Below are positions 1 through 7,615 of a DNA stretch of 32,046 bases, in pieces (position 1 is the stretch's first letter; each line of letters starts with the position of its first letter). This DNA is from Gammaproteobacteria bacterium (GTDB lineage: Bacteria; Pseudomonadota; Gammaproteobacteria; Xanthomonadales; Wenzhouxiangellaceae). The DNA is taken from positions 1 to 32,046 of the forward strand of contig PWJA01000116.1 in assembly GCA_003560975.1 (NCBI GenBank), given 5' to 3'. The notes beneath the pieces are model-generated. The model had not been told where the DNA came from. It did no database searches and was given only the letters and a program-made list of their open reading frames with translations. Position numbers and translations under genes: made by a program.

Positions 1-886
1 ATTCGGTCACGTAGATGTCCATGGCCAGCACGGTACCGTGCTCCAGCGCCATGCCAATGCCCTCCTCATCGATGAAGCTGGCGTGCTCGATGGAATCCAC
101 GCCCGCTTCGATCGCGTTGCGGATGCCGATGGCGCCGTGGGCGTGGGAGGCGACCTTGCGCCCGTGCATGTGGGCTTCGTCGACCAGGGCGGCGAGTTCA
201 TCGATGGTGTACTGTGGCGCGCCGACCTGGGTGCCGCGCGACAGCACGCCGCCGGTCGAGCAGGTCTTGATCATGTCGACATCGAACTTCACGTTGCGGC
301 GCACCGCCTGGCGAACCGCCCACGGACCGTCGGCCACGCCTTCGCCAACGGCGTTGAAATGCGGCGGCAGCAGGTTGTTGTCGGAGCAGTGCCCGCCGGT
401 GATGCCGACCGGCGGCCCGGAGACGATCAGGCGCGGGCCGAGGATGTCGCCCTCAGCGATGGCGTCGCGCAAGGCGACGTCACTGAAACCCGGCGCGCCG
501 ACGTTGCGCACCGTGGTGAAACCGGCCTGCAGGGTGAGGTGGGCGTTGCGCGCGCCGGTCAGGGTCTGACGCGGCAGCGACGCTGCCAGTCGGCGGTAGC
601 CGTGCTGGTCGTGGTTGCTGGTCAGATGGACGTGGGCATCGCTCAGGCCGGGCAGGACGGTCTTGGCGCTCAGGTCGAGGTGGCGGGCGTTCTCCGGCCG
701 GGCCAGCTCCGCGACGGGCCCGGTGGCCGTGATCCGGCCCTCCTCGATGACGATGGCCTGGGCCGCGCGACGCTCTCCGCTGTCGACGTCGATCAGGTAC
801 CCGGCTTGAATGTAGATCGTCTCGGCCTGGGCCGCAGCGGCAAGCAGCCAGAACACAGCCAGGAACGGAATCAGAAAGCAACGCAT
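1..886 (-). CDS. Secreted metal-dependent amidohydrolase, C-terminus cut by window edge
   Basis: This gene is missing from the ORF track because its stop lies outside the window. Reading the minus strand from ATG 886-884 gives about 295 residues. They begin with a signal peptide (MRCFLIPFLA, hydrophobic core, cleavage near AQA-E) and continue into an amidohydrolase-superfamily barrel. Visible metal-site elements are HVH at about residues 85-87, the likely carboxylated lysine in DMIKTCSTGG, a histidine in SHAHG and another in SIEHASF. The final Asp ligand would lie beyond the edge. The CSTGG stretch after the lysine and the HxH/HAHG layout resemble the subfamily called Xaa-Pro dipeptidase or imidazolonepropionase-like; the substrate cannot be read from sequence. 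It lies 82 nt downstream of a second amidohydrolase on the same strand, suggesting co-transcription. The signal peptide places it in the periplasm. The family is secure, the substrate unknown. Confidence 0.9.
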   Translation of the reverse strand, partial: MRCFLIPFLAVFWLLAAAAQAETIYIQAGYLIDVDSGERRAAQAIVIEEGRITATGPVAELARPENARHLDLSAKTVLPGLSDAHVHLTSNHDQHGYRRLAASLPRQTLTGARNAHLTLQAGFTTVRNVGAPGFSDVALRDAIAEGDILGPRLIVSGPPVGITGGHCSDNNLLPPHFNAVGEGVADGPWAVRQAVRRNVKFDVDMIKTCSTGGVLSRGTQVGAPQYTIDELAALVDEAHMHGRKVASHAHGAIGIRNAIEAGVDSIEHASFIDEEGIGMALEHGTVLAMDIYVTE

Positions 887-968
887 GGGCAACCTGCAGG
901 ATGTCGGGAACAGGCGGCAAAGAATACGGGCCGGCCGCGACGAAGTCCAGCCGGCCTGAAAGAAGGTC

Positions 969-2297
969 TCAGCGGTACTGCTGCCCTCTGCGAACCACGA
1001 TATCGACGTCGCGCAGGATGTTGATGAAGCGCAGCACGTCCCCGCGCACGGCGATGATGTCGGCGTACTTGCCGGCCTCGATGGTGCCGACATCGTCCAG
1101 CACCCCCATCATCCGTGCCGGCCAGTAGGTCGCCGCGCGGATCGTGTCCATGGGGTCCATGTCCATGTGGTTGACCCACACCTCCAGTTCGGCCCAGGTC
1201 GACTGGCAGTGGAAACTCAGCGGCACGCCGGAGTCGGTGCCGATCAGCAGGGTCGCTCCGGCCTCGCGCAACTGGCTGAACTTCTTTTCCAGGGTCGGCT
1301 TGCGCGCCGGGGTCAGCTGGAAATAAGGCAGGCGCTCCGGATGCCGGATCGATGCCCGGATGTCCTCGACCACGGCTTCATCCAGCCCCCGGTGCCAGCA
1401 GGGGTCGTCCAGATGCTCGGGATTGCGGATGGTGTGGACGTAGTTGAACAGGGGCTCGACGGTGGGCGTCCAGTACAGCGGCCCGAGGTCCATGCGCGCG
1501 GTGCGTTCGCGCAGGGCGTTGATCACTTCGTCGGGATAGATCGGCGCGGTCGACAGCCCGGTGTGTTCGAAATTGTCCACGCCCGCCTTCAGCCCGCGAA
1601 TGATTTCTTCGGGCCGATGCGCGTGGGCGACCACGGGAAGACCGTGGGCATGCGCTTCTTCGACCACGGCCAGGTATTCGGCTTCGCTCATCTGGTCTTG
1701 ATCGATGAGCTTGATCACGTCCACGCCGGCCTCGGCCAGCTGGCGGACCCGGGCACGGGCATCGTCTTCTCCGTGCACGCCCCAGCGATAGTGGTCCGTG
1801 CCGGGATAGGGGCGATGCTGAATGAACGGACCGGATACGTACAGCGTCGGGCCGGGGATGCTGCCGTTCTCGATGGCCGAGCGCACCGCCAGAATGTCCT
1901 CCAGCGGCGCGCCCAGGTCGCGGGCCGAGGTGACCCCGGCCAGGAGCAGCTGCTCGGCCGAGGCCGGCATGATGTCATCGCGCAGACGGTGGGTGTATTC
2001 GCGGCGCCAGTGGGCGTAGTCGGCATGGCCGGTGAGCATCAGGTGGACGTGCATGTCCCACAGTCCGGGCAGCACGCTCATGCCTTCGGTGGAAATCACC
2101 CGGTAGCCGTCCGGCACCTCGAGGGTGTCGACCTGGCCGACCGCTTCGATGCGCTCGTCGCGGACCAGGATCACGCTGTTGGCCAGCGGCGGGCTGCCGT
2201 TGCCGTCGATCAGGCGGCCGCCGACCAGGGCCAGGCGCTCGGCGGCGACGGGCAGGGCCAGGCCGGCCAGCAGAAGACAGAGAAAAACTCGGCGCAT
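969..2297 (-). CDS. Secreted amidohydrolase family protein
   Basis: A 442-residue protein when started at the ATG at 2297 (MRRVFLCLLL), which opens directly into a signal peptide ending near VAA-E. The track start 10 codons upstream adds only residues that do not look like a signal peptide. Amidohydrolase metal-site motifs are present: HVH at about 83-85, a lysine in DVIKLIDQ near 196 (candidate carboxylated lysine), histidines in VVAHAHR near 225 and NFEHTG near 245, and the Asp of IGTDSGVP near 365. The closing GKYADIIAV is the usual end of these enzymes, where the small beta domain re-forms. Neighbour: a paralogous amidohydrolase follows 82 nt downstream, so the two probably form one periplasmic hydrolysis unit. 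Substrates may be peptides, cyclic imides or lactones; nothing in the sequence decides. All expected ligands are present, so it is probably active. Confidence 0.92.
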   Translation of the reverse strand: MRRVFLCLLLAGLALPVAAERLALVGGRLIDGNGSPPLANSVILVRDERIEAVGQVDTLEVPDGYRVISTEGMSVLPGLWDMHVHLMLTGHADYAHWRREYTHRLRDDIMPASAEQLLLAGVTSARDLGAPLEDILAVRSAIENGSIPGPTLYVSGPFIQHRPYPGTDHYRWGVHGEDDARARVRQLAEAGVDVIKLIDQDQMSEAEYLAVVEEAHAHGLPVVAHAHRPEEIIRGLKAGVDNFEHTGLSTAPIYPDEVINALRERTARMDLGPLYWTPTVEPLFNYVHTIRNPEHLDDPCWHRGLDEAVVEDIRASIRHPERLPYFQLTPARKPTLEKKFSQLREAGATLLIGTDSGVPLSFHCQSTWAELEVWVNHMDMDPMDTIRAATYWPARMMGVLDDVGTIEAGKYADIIAVRGDVLRFINILRDVDIVVRRGQQYR

Positions 2298-2373
2298 GAC
2301 AAACCCTTGCGTTGATCCAGACCGCAAAGCTTACCCGATTGGCCGGACGCCGCGTCGGTCGTGCATTCGGGAG

Positions 2374-3417
2374 TCAGGCGGCCTGCCCCAGCGGGCCAGA
2401 CCGTTCGAGCCGTTCGAAATGCTCCGCGACCAGATCGATTTGCGCGGCGGCCGACTCGGCCCGGTTGAACGCCGCGCGCAGGGCGGTCTGTCCGGGATGG
2501 CCTTTGGCATACCAACCCAGATGCTTGCGCGCAATCCGTACACCCCCGGGCTCGCCATAGAACTCGTGCAGGGCCCGCAGGTGGTCGAGCAGGGTATCGC
2601 GCACCTCCATCCGCGTCGGCGCGGGCAGGTGTTCGCCGGTTTCGAGAAAGTGCCGGATTTCGCGGAAAATCCACGGCCGCCCCTGGGCGGCGCGGCCGAT
2701 CAGCAGGCCGTCGGCGCGGGTGTATGCGAGCACCTGGCGGGCCTTTTCCGGCGAATCGATGTCGCCGTTGGCCAGCACGGGAATGCTCAGCGACTGCTTG
2801 ATCCGGGCGATGGTCTCGTATTCGGCCTCGCCGCCGTATTTCTGGTCGCGCGTGCGGCCGTGCACGGCCAGCGCGCGGATGCCGCAGTCCTCGGCAATCC
2901 GTGCGATCACCGGGCCGTTGCGGTGATCGGCATTCCAGCCGGTGCGGATCTTGAGCGTGACCGGCACCTCGACCGCGCAGACCACGGCCCGGAGGATGCG
3001 TTCGACCAGGCCCTCATCGCGCATCAGGGCCGAACCGGCCCATGCCTTGCACACTTTCTTGGCCGGGCAGCCCATGTTGATGTCGATGATGTCGGCGCCC
3101 AGGGCCACGTTGTGACGCGCCGCCACGGCCATCTGCTCCGGCTCGGTGCCGGCGATCTGAACGCTGACCGGCTCCGGTTCGCCGGCGTGATCCATGCGCT
3201 GCCGCGACTTGCGGGTGTGCCAGAGCGAGGGATCGGACGTGGTCATTTCAGAGACGGCCAGATCCGCCCCGGATCGCTTGCACAGAAGCCGGAACGGCTT
3301 GTCGGTGACGCCGGCCATGGGGGCAAGCACCAGCACCGGCAGACCGCTGCCGCCGAACGGGCTCGCAGCGTGCGCTGCATCGCGATGGGTCGGATCGATT
3401 GTGATGAGGGTCTCCAA
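2374..3417 (-). CDS. dusB: tRNA-dihydrouridine synthase, DusB-like
   Basis: An FMN-dependent enzyme that reduces uridine to dihydrouridine in tRNA. The frame carries the Dus signature LAPMAGVTDKPFR, then INMGCPAKKVCKAWAGSALM (the active-site region with the cysteine expected of the family), then AVHGRTRDQKYGG, VLANGDIDSPEKA and GLLIGRAAQGRPWIF, which bind FMN phosphate. The start is uncertain. There is no ATG between the upstream junk and the FMN-binding motif; TTG at 3417 would give 347 residues, close to the family length of about 320-340. The longer track ORF (from 3684) runs antisense through the PilZ gene and is not credible at its N-terminus. DusB often sits beside fis in other gammaproteobacteria; fis is not here. 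The gene is divergent from the PilZ gene, with about 125 bp of shared upstream DNA. Family assignment is secure, the DusB subtype likely. Confidence 0.9.
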   Translation of the reverse strand: METLITIDPTHRDAAHAASPFGGSGLPVLVLAPMAGVTDKPFRLLCKRSGADLAVSEMTTSDPSLWHTRKSRQRMDHAGEPEPVSVQIAGTEPEQMAVAARHNVALGADIIDINMGCPAKKVCKAWAGSALMRDEGLVERILRAVVCAVEVPVTLKIRTGWNADHRNGPVIARIAEDCGIRALAVHGRTRDQKYGGEAEYETIARIKQSLSIPVLANGDIDSPEKARQVLAYTRADGLLIGRAAQGRPWIFREIRHFLETGEHLPAPTRMEVRDTLLDHLRALHEFYGEPGGVRIARKHLGWYAKGHPGQTALRAAFNRAESAAAQIDLVAEHFERLERSGPLGQAA

Positions 3418-3543
3418 TACCGGGTCAGCTGCGGGCGGGGGGCTGATTCCAGCCGAATTCCGTGCTATTTTCAAGCACAGATCGAGCGGGTGCAAATGGA
3501 CTGCGTTGGTGGTCCCGCGGCACCCGCCCGCGGAGGACAGGCC

Positions 3544-3954
3544 ATGACTACAGACCAGAACCGCCGCCGGTTCCACCGGTTTCCTTTCGAGGCCCGCGCT
3601 TTCTTGACGATCGGGACGGCCGATCGGCTCCCCTGCGACCTGATCGATCTGTCGATCAGCGGGGCCCTGGTGTCCCTGATCCATTCACTCGAGCCGGTTT
3701 CGGGCTGCGAGGGAGAGCTCGGATTGGTCCTGACCGGCCTGGTCCGAGGAGATCGCGTGGATATCGTCGGCCGGGTCGATGCGGTCTGGCAGCAGGGCAA
3801 TCAGCTCGGTTGCCGCTTTGTCGGCGTCGACGCCGACAGCTTTGCCCATCTGAAAACCCTGATCGAAGACAACCTGGGCGATCCGCTGCTGCTGGATCGG
3901 GAACTGACCCAGCTGGATTACTGGCCCGGTGTGGAGAGCGCTTCGACGGTCTGA
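3544..3954 (+). CDS. PilZ domain protein (cyclic-di-GMP binding)
   Basis: A 136-residue cytoplasmic protein that is almost entirely one PilZ domain. Both c-di-GMP contact motifs are visible: an arginine-rich RRRFHRFPF near the N-terminus (RxxxR type) and DLSISGA near residue 37 (D/NxSxxG type). The rest fits the beta barrel (GELGLVLTG, VDIVGRVDAVW, LGCRFVG) followed by a C-terminal helix. The ATG follows a good GGAGG-containing ribosome site about 9 nt upstream. With both motifs intact it should bind c-di-GMP. The target is unknown, because a single-domain PilZ protein acts through a partner. Another c-di-GMP gene (EAL protein) lies about 7 kb away. The 3' end overlaps the convergent engB gene by 37 nt. 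A GTGCT-7nt-AGCAC inverted repeat at 3462-3478 lies in its upstream region and might be regulatory. Confidence 0.93.
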   Translation: MTTDQNRRRFHRFPFEARAFLTIGTADRLPCDLIDLSISGALVSLIHSLEPVSGCEGELGLVLTGLVRGDRVDIVGRVDAVWQQGNQLGCRFVGVDADSFAHLKTLIEDNLGDPLLLDRELTQLDYWPGVESASTV

Positions 3955-4550
3955 TCGGCCTGGAACCAGTCGCCCAGAACGCCGAGCAACGCATCCCGAC
4001 CCTGGCCCTTGACGGCCGAAAAGACCTGCACGCCGACCCGGTCGTCCACTCTTCGCTGCACCTGCATCAGGGCCTCGTTCTGCTTGCCTCTTCCCAGTTT
4101 GTCGGCCTTGGTAAGGACCAGGTGCAGGGCCAGACCGCGACTCCCGGCCCATTCGACCAGCTCGACGTCGCTGTCTTTGAGCGGGTGGCGTATGTCCATG
4201 ACCACGACCAGCCCGACCAGGGCGCGTCGCCGGTCGAGATAGGTCTGGATCAACCCTTTCCAGTGGCGTTTGAGATCGCCGGCCACCTTGGCATAGCCGT
4301 AGCCGGGCAGGTCGACCAGATGGCGCATCGGGTCCAGGCGGAAGAAAACCAGCTGGCGCGTCCGTCCCGGCGTCTTGCTGGTTCGAGCGAGCGAGGTCTG
4401 GTCGCACAACCGGTTGATCAGGCTGGATTTGCCCGCGTTGGAGCGGCCGGCGATGGCGACCTCGATGCCGCCGTCGGGGGGCAGCTGCGACAGGTTGTGG
4501 ACGCTGTCGAGATACTCTGCTCGGCGAAAGAATGATTCAGGAGGATTCAT
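3918..4550 (-). CDS. engB: Ribosome biogenesis GTPase EngB/YsxC
   Basis: A 210-residue TRAFAC-class GTPase, full length for EngB (YsxC/YihA), needed for assembly of the large ribosomal subunit. GTP-binding elements are complete: G1 GRSNAGKSS at 35-43, G2 region SKTPGRTRQ near 58-66, G3 DLPGYGYAKV near 80-89, G4 TKAD at 147-150 and the G5-like FSAVKGQG. The track ORF is far longer because its frame stays open antisense through the cytochrome gene; the ATG at 4550 (MNPPESFFRRAEYL) matches where the family begins. It is divergent from the cytochrome c4 gene, a pairing common in gammaproteobacteria, with a 69-bp shared promoter region. Its stop lies inside the 3' end of the PilZ gene. Nothing is missing. 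Confidence 0.96.
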   Translation of the reverse strand: MNPPESFFRRAEYLDSVHNLSQLPPDGGIEVAIAGRSNAGKSSLINRLCDQTSLARTSKTPGRTRQLVFFRLDPMRHLVDLPGYGYAKVAGDLKRHWKGLIQTYLDRRRALVGLVVVMDIRHPLKDSDVELVEWAGSRGLALHLVLTKADKLGRGKQNEALMQVQRRVDDRVGVQVFSAVKGQGRDALLGVLGDWFQADQTVEALSTPGQ

Positions 4551-4578
4551 GGACTGGATCAGCTTCGCCAAAAAAGGC

Positions 4579-4584
4579 GATAAT
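4579..4584. promoter_or_regulatory. Putative -10 element between engB and cytochrome c4 genes
   Basis: The 69-bp gap between these divergent genes contains GATAAT on the plus strand, which is 5/6 to TATAAT. The overlapping ATAATA reads TATTAT on the minus strand, also 5/6. One AT-rich core may therefore serve both directions. No strong -35 is visible for either. Upstream on the plus strand is a small CGCC-A6-GGCG hairpin (4566-4579). The assignment rests on sequence only. Confidence 0.35.
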
Positions 4585-4619
4585 AGCAGGTTCGGAATTT
4601 TGATCAGGAGTACGCGGTA

Positions 4620-5255
4620 ATGCTTCGATTCGTGGTGACGGTGCTGATGCTGGCCCCCTTGTCCGTATGGGCGGTCGGGGATCCGGAACGGGGTGCCGAG
4701 CTGGCCGAGATTTGCGCCGCCTGTCACGGGCAGGACGGGAACAGCAGCGTGCCGAACTGGCCCAAGATCGCCGGCCAGCACCCGGACTACGCCGCGCGCC
4801 AGTCCATCCTGATCCGCGATCAGGTCCGCGACGTGCCCGAAATGTATCCCATGGTCATGAACCTGTCCGACCAGGATCTGTGGGATCTGGCCGCCCACTA
4901 CGCGCGCTTCGACGCCGAGCCGGGGGTGGCCGACGAGGAACTGGTCGAGCGCGGAGCCACCCTGTACCAGGGCGGAGATCACGAAGCGGGGATTGCCGCC
5001 TGCTCGGGTTGTCACGGACCGGCCGGCGCCGGCATTCCCGGCGCCCACTACCCGAAACTCCGCGCCCAGCATGCCGACTACACGGCCGATCGACTGCGCC
5101 GCTACCGGGCCGGCGAACATCTCGGCGATTCCGATCCCTACAGCCATATCATGGTTGCGGTGGCCCGCAACCTGACGGATGCCGACATCGAAGCGGTCAG
5201 TTCCTACATCGAGGGCCTGCACATGGCCCGGTTCGACACCGTTTCCAGCCGCTGA
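4620..5255 (+). CDS. Diheme cytochrome c4
   Basis: A 211-residue periplasmic electron carrier with a cleavable signal peptide (cleavage about VWA-V) and two class I cytochrome c domains. The heme motifs are CAACH at 32-36 and CSGCH at 128-132, about 96 residues apart, as in cytochrome c4. Likely axial methionines are in the MYPMVMNLSD and SHIMVAVARNL segments, one per domain. The PKIAGQHPDYAARQ and PKLRAQHADYTADRL repeats show the internal duplication. In related bacteria c4 passes electrons from the bc1 complex to terminal oxidases. The ATG follows CAGGAG by 9 nt. The next gene is a thiol oxidoreductase of the DsbA type; c4-dsbA is a common gammaproteobacterial pairing next to engB, which supports both calls. 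Confidence 0.95.
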   Translation: MLRFVVTVLMLAPLSVWAVGDPERGAELAEICAACHGQDGNSSVPNWPKIAGQHPDYAARQSILIRDQVRDVPEMYPMVMNLSDQDLWDLAAHYARFDAEPGVADEELVERGATLYQGGDHEAGIAACSGCHGPAGAGIPGAHYPKLRAQHADYTADRLRRYRAGEHLGDSDPYSHIMVAVARNLTDADIEAVSSYIEGLHMARFDTVSSR

Positions 5256-5341
5256 CAAATCCAGGTCCACGGAACCCGAGAGCAGAATCCAAGTCTGTAT
5301 TCGAGTTACCCCTTACTCACGCCCATCGCAGGATGACCGCA

Positions 5342-6004
5342 ATGAACAAGTTTTTCCCCATGCTGATCGGCACGCTGATGCTGGCGACGTTTTCGAGTTC
5401 GACCATCGCTTCCGAGTTCGAAGAGGGTCGCCATTTCCATGCCGTGGGCTCGCCGGTCTCGCCGCCGGACGACCGGGTTGAAGTGATCGAGGCGTTTGCC
5501 TATCCCTGCCCGGCGTGCCGCAGCTTTCTGCCGATCATCAATCGCTGGGCCGAGGAGCTTCCCGACAACGTGACCCTGAGCCACCTGCCGGTCGGGTTGC
5601 AGCCGGGCTGGGAGGGTTTTGCCCGCGTCTACTACACCGCCGATGTCCTCGGCTTGGGCAAGGAAGCGCACGAAGCCATGTTTGTCGCGCTGCACGACGA
5701 GCGTCGCCAGTTCCGCAGCATCGAGGACATCGCCGAGGTCTACACCGCTTTCGACGTCGACGCCGAGGAGTTTGTCAGCACCTCGCAGTCCTTTGCCGTC
5801 GACGGTCGCATGCGTCGCAATCGCAACGAGATCATGCGGTTTGGTGTGCGCGGCACGCCGAGCATGATTGTTCAGGGCAAATGGCGGTTGAGCCCGACCG
5901 ACTTCAACAGCTATGACCAAATGCTGGCCGCGGTCGATTACCTGATCGAGCGCGAACTGGCTGCCCTGGAGCCGGCGACCAATGGAAACTCGGGCGCTGA
6001 ATAA
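5342..6004 (+). CDS. dsbA: Periplasmic thiol:disulfide oxidoreductase, DsbA-like
   Basis: A 220-residue secreted thioredoxin-fold protein with an inserted helical domain. It has a signal peptide (about 23 residues, cleavage near IAS-E), the active site CPAC at 56-59 in AFAYPCPACRSF, and the cis-proline loop RGTPSMIV with Pro near 173. Overall length and layout match DsbA, which introduces disulfides into exported proteins. The dipeptide between the cysteines is PA rather than the PH of E. coli DsbA; this dipeptide tunes redox potential, so its oxidising power may be lower. The start at 5342 is preferred over an in-frame ATG at 5333 because AGGA lies 8 nt upstream of the former. The gene follows cytochrome c4 by 86 nt. 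Several secreted proteins in this window contain cysteine pairs that could be substrates. Confidence 0.9.
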   Translation: MNKFFPMLIGTLMLATFSSSTIASEFEEGRHFHAVGSPVSPPDDRVEVIEAFAYPCPACRSFLPIINRWAEELPDNVTLSHLPVGLQPGWEGFARVYYTADVLGLGKEAHEAMFVALHDERRQFRSIEDIAEVYTAFDVDAEEFVSTSQSFAVDGRMRRNRNEIMRFGVRGTPSMIVQGKWRLSPTDFNSYDQMLAAVDYLIERELAALEPATNGNSGAE

Positions 6005-6010
6005 GGCCCG

Positions 6011-6841
6011 ATGAATTCCGAGCGCCGGCAGCTCAAGCTGCTGAGCTACAACATTCAGGCCGGCACCACGACCGCGAACTACCGCGAGTACGTCACCAAG
6101 AGCTGGCGCCAGCTGTTGCCGAACAACCAGCGCGTTGCCAATCTCGACGCCATCGCCGACCTGGTGGCCGAGTACGACATCGTCGCCCTGCAGGAGGTCG
6201 ACTGTGGCAGCCTGCGTTCCGGTTTTCTCAATCAGGCCAAGTACCTGGCCACGCATGCCGGTTTTCCGTTCTGGAATTACCGCGGCAACCGCAAGGTCGG
6301 CGTGATCGCTCACGCCGGCATCGGCCTGCTGAGTCACATCGAGCCGGCCCTGGTCGAGGAACACCGCCTGCCGGGCGCCATCCCGGGAAGAGGCGCGCTG
6401 GTCGTGCGCTTCGGCGAAGGCGAGCATGCCCTGTGGCTGATCGTGTTGCATCTGGCGCTGGGGCGACGCGCACGCTCTCAGCAACTGCGCTATCTGGCCG
6501 GCCAGGTTCGCGACTATCCGAACGTGGTGGTGATGGGCGACTTCAATACCGGACCCGGCGCCCGAGAGCTGCGCGAGTTTTGCGACCTCGCCGGGCTCAT
6601 CCTGCCCACCGGCAACATCCTCACCTACCCGTCCTGGCAGCCGCAGCGATCGATTGACCACATCCTCGTCTCGCCGCAAATGGACATCGCCGACCTCCAG
6701 GCTCTGGCGGTGAACTACTCGGATCACCGGCCGCTTTCGATGAAGCTGAACCTGGGCGGTGCAGTGGATCTACCAGGCCATGCGGATCGCAATCAGAAGA
6801 AGCAGAAAACCAAAAATGCGTTTCAGGTGAGTCGCCGGTAG
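6011..6841 (+). CDS. Endonuclease/exonuclease/phosphatase-fold hydrolase
   Basis: A 276-residue protein of the DNase I/ExoIII/sphingomyelinase superfamily. The catalytic series is complete: Asn14 in SYNIQ, Glu62 in ALQEVD, Asp177 and Asn179 in MGDFNT, Asp216 in SIDHILV and the terminal SDHRPLS (Asp238, His239). There is no signal peptide. The substrate could be nucleic acid, a phosphoinositide-like lipid or a nucleotide; the sequence does not decide. It begins 6 nt after the DsbA stop and is surely co-transcribed. The fold should end shortly after SDHRPLSMKLNL; residues 254-276 (KKQKTKNAFQVSRR and before) are read from DNA that also encodes the C-terminus of the convergent TauE-like gene. They look like an accidental read-through extension. 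Confidence 0.9.
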   Translation: MNSERRQLKLLSYNIQAGTTTANYREYVTKSWRQLLPNNQRVANLDAIADLVAEYDIVALQEVDCGSLRSGFLNQAKYLATHAGFPFWNYRGNRKVGVIAHAGIGLLSHIEPALVEEHRLPGAIPGRGALVVRFGEGEHALWLIVLHLALGRRARSQQLRYLAGQVRDYPNVVVMGDFNTGPGARELREFCDLAGLILPTGNILTYPSWQPQRSIDHILVSPQMDIADLQALAVNYSDHRPLSMKLNLGGAVDLPGHADRNQKKQKTKNAFQVSRR

Positions 6842-7594
6842 GCGATGAGCCAGAGCCACCCCGGCCGGCGCAGCGAGCGCGCCCGCCACTCCAATCACGA
6901 TCAGTCCCGGTAGATGGATGTACCCGACGCTGTGATCGAACAGCACCTGTCCCCACCCGGCGATCACGAAACCCAGCAGCCCGCCCAGCGCGATCGGCCA
7001 GCCGCAGGCCGAGGCAATGGCCACGGCGCGGACCATGGGGTAGCCGTTGCGGGCCAGGTAGGGCACATTGAAGCTGCCGCCGCCGATGCCCATGATGGCC
7101 GATACCGCGCCGATCACCGGGCCGATCACGAACCAGCCGCGCGGCCACGGCGGACGATCGGCCCGCGGCGTGCGCACGGCCAGCAGCATGCGCAGCCCGA
7201 TGCCAGCCGCCAGCACGGCGAAAATGCGTCCCAGCAGCAGGCCCGGGAGCTGGGCGGCCAGCAGGGCGCCGAGCAGGGCGCCGCCGGCTACGGCCGGGCC
7301 GAGCCGGGCGACCGCGGACCAATCGATTCCCTGCCGGCGATCGTGGAACCAGATCGCGCTGGCCGAGGTCAGCAGCATGGTACCCAGTGAAGTGGCCACC
7401 GCCATGGGCACGGCGACCTCGACATCAGCGCCCTGCCAGCGCAGGAGGAAAGTCAGCGCCGGCACGATGATCAGGCCGCCACCGATGCCGAGCAGGCCGG
7501 CAAGCACGCCCGCGGCCAGCCCGGTCAGAGCATATAAGATCAGGAGCAGAAGCACTTGTTGGCCGAACACGGAAAGCGTGACAATGTCGTTCAT
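6770..7594 (-). CDS. TauE/SafE family membrane permease
   Basis: A 274-residue inner-membrane protein with about eight hydrophobic segments and the two-repeat signature of the TauE/SafE (DUF81) family: LGIGGGLIIVPAL near residue 37 and MGIGGGSFNVPYL in the second half. Members export or import sulfite, sulfoacetate or other small organic anions; the substrate here is not readable. The track ORF is 989 residues only because the frame stays open antisense through two neighbours; the true start is ATG 7594 (MNDIVTLSVFG). It is divergent from the transglycosylase gene with just 21 nt between the start codons, so each promoter must lie within the other's 5' coding end. Its stop lies 72 nt inside the convergent phosphatase-fold gene. 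Confidence 0.92.
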   Translation of the reverse strand: MNDIVTLSVFGQQVLLLLILYALTGLAAGVLAGLLGIGGGLIIVPALTFLLRWQGADVEVAVPMAVATSLGTMLLTSASAIWFHDRRQGIDWSAVARLGPAVAGGALLGALLAAQLPGLLLGRIFAVLAAGIGLRMLLAVRTPRADRPPWPRGWFVIGPVIGAVSAIMGIGGGSFNVPYLARNGYPMVRAVAIASACGWPIALGGLLGFVIAGWGQVLFDHSVGYIHLPGLIVIGVAGALAAPAGVALAHRLPATHLKRIFGFLLLLIAIRMAW

Positions 7595-7615
7595 GGTGAC
7601 CGATTCCCTCTTGGC

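Noticed and set aside
38-1024. Long plus-strand ORF (328 aa) over the first amidohydrolase
   Set aside because: It is an antisense shadow; the minus strand reads a signal peptide and amidohydrolase motifs over the same bases.
1167-2315. 382-aa plus-strand ORF
   Set aside because: Antisense shadow of the second amidohydrolase, made possible by high GC; no family motif and no start signals.
4551-5270. N-terminal 240 residues of the track ORF 3918-5270
   Set aside because: They are antisense to cytochrome c4; engB begins at ATG 4550.
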